From: Bryum argenteum
Lineage: Eukaryota; Streptophyta; Bryopsida; Bryales; Bryaceae
NCBI GenBank assembly: GCA_037043015.1
Contig: CM073323.1
Span: forward strand, 28,114,758 to 28,178,757
Direction of reading: 5' to 3'
Length of the DNA stretch: 64,000 nt
Positions within the stretch are counted from its first letter, which is position 1, and each line of letters starts with the position of its first letter. Both the position numbers and the translations under genes were made by a program. The notes under the pieces are model-generated. The model was not told the origin of the DNA, did not search any database, and was given only the letters and a program-made list of their open reading frames with translations. This document shows positions 59,219 through 64,000 of the stretch, piece by piece.

Positions 59219-60517
59219 TCAATCTCTTTCTGGGTAAGTTCTAAATTTCATCCTATCTCGAGCCTCTTTTTCTATTATTTTTTCTCTTATACTTTTCACA
59301 GTAGATGAGTTAGCCTCAAGAAGTTCCTGTATCTCCACAAATGTTGGTCTATCTTCAGGATGGAACTTCCAACACCTAGTTAGAAGTTGACACATCCAAT
59401 CATCAACATATTTGGGCAGTTTTGGACGTTGACCTTGAAGAACAAGATCATAGTCAATGAGTAAATGACCTTCAAAAGGAAGCCTTCCTGTCAAGATTTC
59501 ATAGCAAGTCATCCCATAGCTATAAACATCAGCTGCCGTGGAGAATAAATGTGGTTGTTGGCTTGCATTCCCATCCTTGCAAGCTTGTAATATCTCTGGT
59601 GCCCTATGATATCCAGTTCCTATGGTTCCAATGGAACACTCAAAGTCAGCCACATAACATACCCAAGTATTGTTCCAGTCTTTGTGTTTTTCAACATAGA
59701 GCACATTAGATGCCTTCAAATCTCTGTGCACTATGCCACGATTATGCAACCACCTCATCCCAAGCGCAACCTTATAGATAATGCCCTCAGCAAGCTCTCT
59801 CGAAAAAGGTCCCAAGTCTTGTGAAATCCTCAACTTCATGTGACGCTCGATGTACCCACGCAGATCTCCCTCTTCTTTCTTCATCAAGAATGCAAATCTA
59901 CCGTCCACCAACAATGTGGCACAATATACCTCGCATATGTGCCTTGCTGCAATCATGTACTCTCCAACTTCACCTCTCCAATTTTTTGAAAGTTCAACAA
60001 TGTCTGCATGATTCTGAAGTATCCCGTGCGGTAACTGGGACTGCAAATGTCGCAATAACGTCCCTTTCTTGAAGACTTTTAAGACATACTCCATACCTCG
60101 GTACTGATCTTTTTCATTGTCCTCTTGATACGCCCACTTGACTTGGACTTCGTATATCTCTCCTTGGCCTCCTTCTGCGAACTTCTTCCCTACCACCAAC
60201 TCACCAGAACTTCCACGGACTCCATAATCATGACCAAAAGTGGCGAAGAAAGTACCCCACCTTGAATGCATCTGGAGAGCCTTGAAGACTTCCTCGTTAT
60301 CAGCCTTCACTGCTTCCTCCTCATCTTGGTCAATGTCGGAATCCGAGTAAGCCACCTCACTCCAGTGGGTTTTAGAATGCTCGATCTGCTCCTCAATACT
60401 TGAGCCATCGCCATCCTTAGTCCCAGAGAGGAAAGACGTTACAGAAGTCTCGGTGGCTGTGGTATAATCCGAGCTCGTGTACTCCGGTTCATTTGTGCAT
60501 GCACTTGTACTTGCCAT
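59219..60517 (-). CDS. Protein kinase with DFE in place of DFG
   Basis: A single coding exon of 432 residues. An acidic, Ser/Thr-rich N-terminus (1-105) precedes a kinase domain (about 107-402). Visible motifs are the glycine loop FAEGGQGEIYEV (113-124), catalytic Lys147 in YVLKVF, the catalytic loop VHRDLKASNVL (H264 R265 D266, N271), activation-loop start DFE (291-293), GTGYHRAPEIL ending at 310, D330 in subdomain IX and R390 in subdomain XI. All catalytic residues are present; only the Gly of DFG is Glu. The GTGxxRAPE form resembles plant tyrosine-kinase-like or MAPKKK-type kinases, which are often expanded in non-seed plants; substrate unknown. A 5' UTR intron is likely (60678-60557, GT/AG). 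The gene lies between two direct duplicates, suggesting a tandem kinase cluster. Confidence 0.9.
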   Translation of the reverse strand: MASTSACTNEPEYTSSDYTTATETSVTSFLSGTKDGDGSSIEEQIEHSKTHWSEVAYSDSDIDQDEEEAVKADNEEVFKALQMHSRWGTFFATFGHDYGVRGSSGELVVGKKFAEGGQGEIYEVQVKWAYQEDNEKDQYRGMEYVLKVFKKGTLLRHLQSQLPHGILQNHADIVELSKNWRGEVGEYMIAARHICEVYCATLLVDGRFAFLMKKEEGDLRGYIERHMKLRISQDLGPFSRELAEGIIYKVALGMRWLHNRGIVHRDLKASNVLYVEKHKDWNNTWVCYVADFECSIGTIGTGYHRAPEILQACKDGNASQQPHLFSTAADVYSYGMTCYEILTGRLPFEGHLLIDYDLVLQGQRPKLPKYVDDWMCQLLTRCWKFHPEDRPTFVEIQELLEANSSTVKSIREKIIEKEARDRMKFRTYPERD

Positions 60518-60556
60518 CGCTGTTGTCTAGGCTTGCCCTTCAAAGTTTCACTTTCC

Positions 60557-60678
60557 CTGCATGAATAGGGTTAAAGTGTTAGGACTAAGAAATATCTCTT
60601 ACGCTAATCACAGGAAGAAAGAATCGTCTATGTGGTAACGATGATGGGTTAGATTGATTCAAGGGTGAGAGATCATAC
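60557..60678 (-). other. Probable 5' UTR intron of the kinase gene
   Basis: On the minus strand CTGAAG is followed by GTATGATCTC (donor at 60678) and CATTCATGCAG is followed by GGAAAG (acceptor ending 60557). The 122-bp interval is a plausible intron just upstream of the start codon at 60517. Inferred from splice signals only. Confidence 0.5.
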
Positions 60679-61524
60679 CTTCAGATCCGGCGAAAAAGAG
60701 CCAAGATGACAAGCTGAGAAGCACAGCATACTATTGCTCCCCCCACGCTGCGGACGTGTCGAGAAAAAGATGGACAACGATTACCGACAACTGACCCGTT
60801 GAGCATATACGCGGACGCTTGTGCGGTTAAGTAGCTCGGATCGGGGTTCTGAGACTCTGTCAAGATACACGAGCTTAAGAACGATGAGGACTCAAGAGTC
60901 AGCTTGAGAACGCTCAAACGCGGGTCCCCTGTAAAGGAAAGGTTCTAGAGAGTTGAGACAAATTGTCGACGCTACTGTCGTACCCTAAATTCTAATGAAC
61001 CAGGAATCACCGTGGATTCCTGCTTTCCGTTGTCTCTTGTAGTTTTTAGTATTGAGCTAGAGGTACCAACCATCAACGAAACACTAAGGGCGAGCATCAT
61101 GTAAAATAGACGTATGGTAATCTGCTCATTGACTGCTCGGAGAACATAGCCATGTGAATAGTCTACTGTGAATGGTTGATGTTTTCACAAGTGCGACTGG
61201 TCTACTCAGCCATCAATGGCGGGTGGGCAGGTCGCGAGAAGATGTTTACCATGGCAAGGGAGGCAGTGTTAAAATGCAGAGATCTTCTCAATCACATGCA
61301 CTTCACAAAAATCAGGCTCTGAGTCTGAGCTCCACTAATTCACACCTCTATCCCAGAATCTATGTAGCACCTACTACAAACTACTACAAACTAGCAGCAA
61401 GCATCCTATTCATGGACGCTAAGGAAGGGGGGGAGGTACAGACAGGGTAATTGACATCAACTCCCGCTTCGTCCGTCAGAACCTTCAATTGGCTGATCAT
61501 TGGCTGATCGCTGTACAGACAAAT

Positions 61525-61760
61525 TCATACTGCTCCAAACTTTGCTTGGGGGTGCTCCATTTGATAAGCGGTGTCGTGTCCTTCGCAGTACCTATATTGA
61601 CACCAGTAACATAGGTGCATACATGTTGCCTCATCGATGTAGAACTGCGTGCCGATCAAGGTCTCCGGACGTCGAAAATGACAGAGCTCATGTGCATCGA
61701 TCTTGAAGGCAGCCATCTCCGCCACATTCAGGGCGAACAGCAGCTCGGGGACTGGAGGGA
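61525..61760 (-). pseudogene. Unrecognised Cys-rich exon-like frame
   Basis: The minus strand reads LLFALNVAEMAAFKIDAHEL then CHFRRPETLIGTQF and CYWCQYRYCEGHD before a stop. The duplicate at about 57000-57170 keeps the sequence but contains a stop after CHF. I do not recognise the family. The region could be the last exon of a decayed gene; no splice partner was confirmed. Confidence 0.35.
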
Positions 61761-62164
61761 GGCGGGCGGAGTGGCTCAGGCGGGCTCCAGAGGCTTCTTG
61801 GGGTAGGTTCTGGAGTCATCTTTGTTGCGAGTTTTCTCGAACCTCCGACAAGCAGCAGCAAGCAAGTGTAACGATTGCGTTTTTGCCGCACACGCCCTGA
61901 CCCACACCAGCTGAAAGGGGTAATGACTACAACTCCAAACTCGAATTCGTGATCGAGTTCACATTCTAGCAGGAACTCGGACCAAGTAACAGCATCGCAA
62001 TGCCGGGCGTGTCGAAGCAGCTGTGCAGAACGGTTGCGTGGGCACTACGGCAGTGGAAAAAAGCATATCAGTTTGTTCATCTACCCCGATACGTTTCTGT
62101 TTGTAGGAGGAGGAATCAGGAAGAAACTTCTATATATATATTTGTATACGCATCAAACACAGAC

Positions 62165-63399
62165 ATTGTTTCCAGTGCTCAAAGTTGAAGCCCTCATATA
62201 AATTTCATTTTGAAGGGCTCTGAACTTTCAGCATTTCAATTGAAGGAAATGTCCAAATCTAGGACGTCAATGGAAAATTTTCAAAGAAATAAAAAATCTT
62301 ATATTAAAAATATGCATGATTTGTATGGGACATGCTTCCACTACAATGCAATAATACACAATTGAATTACCATTTTGGAAAGTGTGATTAAGTCACTGCA
62401 ATTTAGCAACACAAGATTCATAAACCTTAGTACAATCAATGGGTTTTCTGAAGCTTTTTAGGGTTTTGAGAGCTTATATATTTGGCCTACTTTCTTGGCA
62501 GCGTGCGTGAAACGTGGCGCATGAAATCTAACATACTCCCGTCGGCAATCGGCTTATCTCCCGTCTCGCACAACAACTTGTAACAGAGCTCCAGGGGCTC
62601 CAGAATCTGGCAAGCAAATCAATCAAACAAACTTAGGAACTTCGTCTGTTGCAATAGATAAGCAATGATCCAAATCATCCTCTGCATTCGATCAAGAGAT
62701 TCAATTCAGTAATTATTTAGAGAATCACAAATCCTTTCTTGGAAAAAACAAAAAAACTTGATATTTGCTTAAAGAAGTTTTGAAATCCTAATTCTAATTT
62801 GCGAAGCAGAGAGAAATGGTCAGCATTGACAAGAATCCTGGTCCATGGCCATCGCTTTAAGTTCGGCATGAAGCAAGTGGCAAAGCTCCGTGGCCCAACC
62901 AAAGGCATACAAGAGCAAATACAGAGATCAACACATTGTGACAAATGGATAAAAGAAATCATGCGATGAAAGTGCTCTAACCAGGTTTTGCCGAAGGTTG
63001 TGTGTTGTTTGCTTGAAGGTAGCAAGCGTTACCTAGAAAAGCTCCATCTCTACCAAAACGTTCCACAAATGCTCTCTTAAATGGGCAGCTTGTCGTCAAT
63101 GTTGTGTAGTGTCGAAAGTTGAAAGGTTGCAAACTTGCAAAATGATCTGGATCTAGATCTTGGGTGGAGGCAACAAAGGCGCGGAGCGGAGGCGGCAGTA
63201 AGAGTCAACATATTTTGAAAATTCTATTGAGATAATGAACAGTATTTGAAGGGCAATTTTCATCGAGAACTTCAAGTGACGGGAGCACTTTGACATGAGG
63301 ATTGCATATTGAAGGGTTATTTTCCTTGAGGTATTTTTTGAAGTCCCAAAAACCATTTGAAGGGCACTGAAGACTTCAAATTTGAGCACTGATTGTTTC
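62165..63399. mobile_element. hAT-type element with 8-bp target duplication
   Basis: The element (62173-63391) begins CAGTGCTCAAA and ends TTTGAGCACTG. ATTGTTTC directly repeats at 62165-62172 and 63392-63399. The duplicate segment has a single ATTGTTTC at the matching place (about 57648), i.e. an empty site. An 8-bp duplication and CAGTG ends fit the hAT superfamily. Subterminal TTGAAGGG motifs recur at both ends. No transposase was recognised, so it is non-autonomous. The interior includes a captured PEP carboxylase exon. Confidence 0.88.
62487..62606 (-). pseudogene. Captured exon fragment of phosphoenolpyruvate carboxylase
   Basis: On the minus strand, after an acceptor-like TTGCCAG, a 39-codon frame reads [20 protein letters not shown] then [13 protein letters not shown] before ending at TAG (62489-62487). 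This matches the plant PEP carboxylase block with [11 protein letters not shown] and IADGSLLDFLRQVS. The family sequence should continue FGLSLVKLDIRQES but does not, so the copy breaks off there. It lies inside the hAT element. The protein cannot be functional; a chimeric transcript is possible. Confidence 0.8.
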
Positions 63400-63544
63400 C
63401 TCTTATCAAGGCAACTCGCAAGCGGCAGCCGAGGCCCATGGCTGTGGGGGCGTCGGCCATCACCCAGACTCAGCCAGCTTTCAATAGTAACCTGGAGAGC
63501 CTTATGCAAAGGACTACTGCAGGACCGGGCTGCTACTCTTTCAA

Positions 63545-63767
63545 CTACACTAAATAGGTAGATTAGTGTTAAATACACTAATTTATATGAGCATGTTATA
63601 AGTTTTTACTCTTGGTCAATATTTTTACCCTCTACATCCGTCAAGATGGAGATCCTTCCACAGTATTGGAATTAATACTCTTGGTAGTTTTTTTTTATCA
63701 AAAGTAAAAACTTACAACATTTTCAAATCTTATAAAAATTTAACACTAATCTACCTATTCAGTGTAG
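63545..63767. mobile_element. MITE family B, copy 3
   Basis: A 223-bp element with the CTACACTAAATAGGTAGATT end and its inverted form, matching the copies at 17029 and 53606. Flanks TTTCAA and TGGATG are the same as those of the family A element at 57798-58203. Confidence 0.88.
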
Positions 63768-64000
63768 TGGATGTGATTTTAAGTTTTGTTTATCTTTCTT
63801 ATTCCCATGATTAGTGTTAGGCATAACAAAAATTGAATCAACCTATACCTAAGTAAATTTCTAAAAACTGAGCAAAAATAGATATACTTTATAACAATGT
63901 CATAAAGTATACTAGATTAGAAAAAGTTAACATATACTCTTATATCCATTCAATTATGATAAAAGTAATTGTAATATCCCATAGTTTCTTTCATATCACT

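Larger units (their letters stand above)
61168..64000. repeat. Segmental duplication, copy B (interrupted, runs off the window)
   Basis: Matches copy A (56629-58480) over 61168-62172, 63392-63544 and 63768-64000. It is interrupted by a 1,219-bp hAT-type element and by a family B MITE where copy A has family A. In the minus strand of both copies a frame reads KIDAHELCHF, then LIGTQF and CYWCQYRYCEGHDTAY; copy A has a stop after CHF and a 24-bp deletion before it. The frame may be an exon of an unrecognised gene. Confidence 0.85.

Overview
The window looks like nuclear DNA of a land plant. The evidence is GT-AG introns of about 100-260 bp, the C-terminal exons of the CCR4-NOT scaffold NOT1, a plant-type class B heat-shock factor, an interstitial tract of TTTAGGG telomere-type repeats, and Stowaway MITEs. 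Gene density is very low and the intergenic DNA is AT-rich and packed with small non-autonomous transposons. A non-seed plant (bryophyte, lycophyte or fern) seems more likely than a crop-like angiosperm, partly because of the kinase type, but I cannot name the species.

Layout: 1-914 holds the last four exons of NOT1 (+). 1460-2430 is a decayed Tc1-type (DD34E) transposase. 2500-37300 is mostly repeats: many TTAA-flanked MITE families, a 120-135 bp tandem array (6050-6800), a ~300 bp tandem array (20100-20790), Stowaway elements, a Ty3/gypsy protease relic and a possible LINE relic. 37700-40330 is a GC-richer promoter and leader followed by a three-exon class B HSF gene (+). 42400-48600 holds more MITEs, a solo LTR (45572-46058) and a ~0.95 kb inverted repeat. 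49548-52417 is a five-exon gene (-) for an unrecognised protein with two hydrophobic segments and a KRDEH-type heptad repeat. 54705-55856 is a 1.15 kb TTAA element. 56600-64000 is a direct duplication with a period of about 4.5 kb flanking an intact single-exon protein kinase gene (-).

Most notable observations. (1) The solo LTR, with a 5-bp target duplication, carries fifteen 10-bp units in which TTC is invariant. Nine successive heat-shock pentamers there are perfect, and the array lies directly upstream of a TATA box on the minus strand. This looks like a heat-inducible retrotransposon promoter. (2) About fifteen elements or fragments begin CCC and end GGG inside TTAA; this is a piggyBac-like signature and spans several MITE families, some nested and one pair sharing a single TTAA. 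(3) A 1,219-bp hAT-type element with 8-bp target duplication, whose empty site is visible in the paralogous duplicate, has captured an exon encoding a piece of phosphoenolpyruvate carboxylase. (4) In the two duplicate segments, two different MITEs occupy exactly the same insertion point.

The recognised genes do not form a pathway. The only plausible functional link is between the HSF gene and the HSE-rich LTR about 5 kb downstream, and that link is inference.
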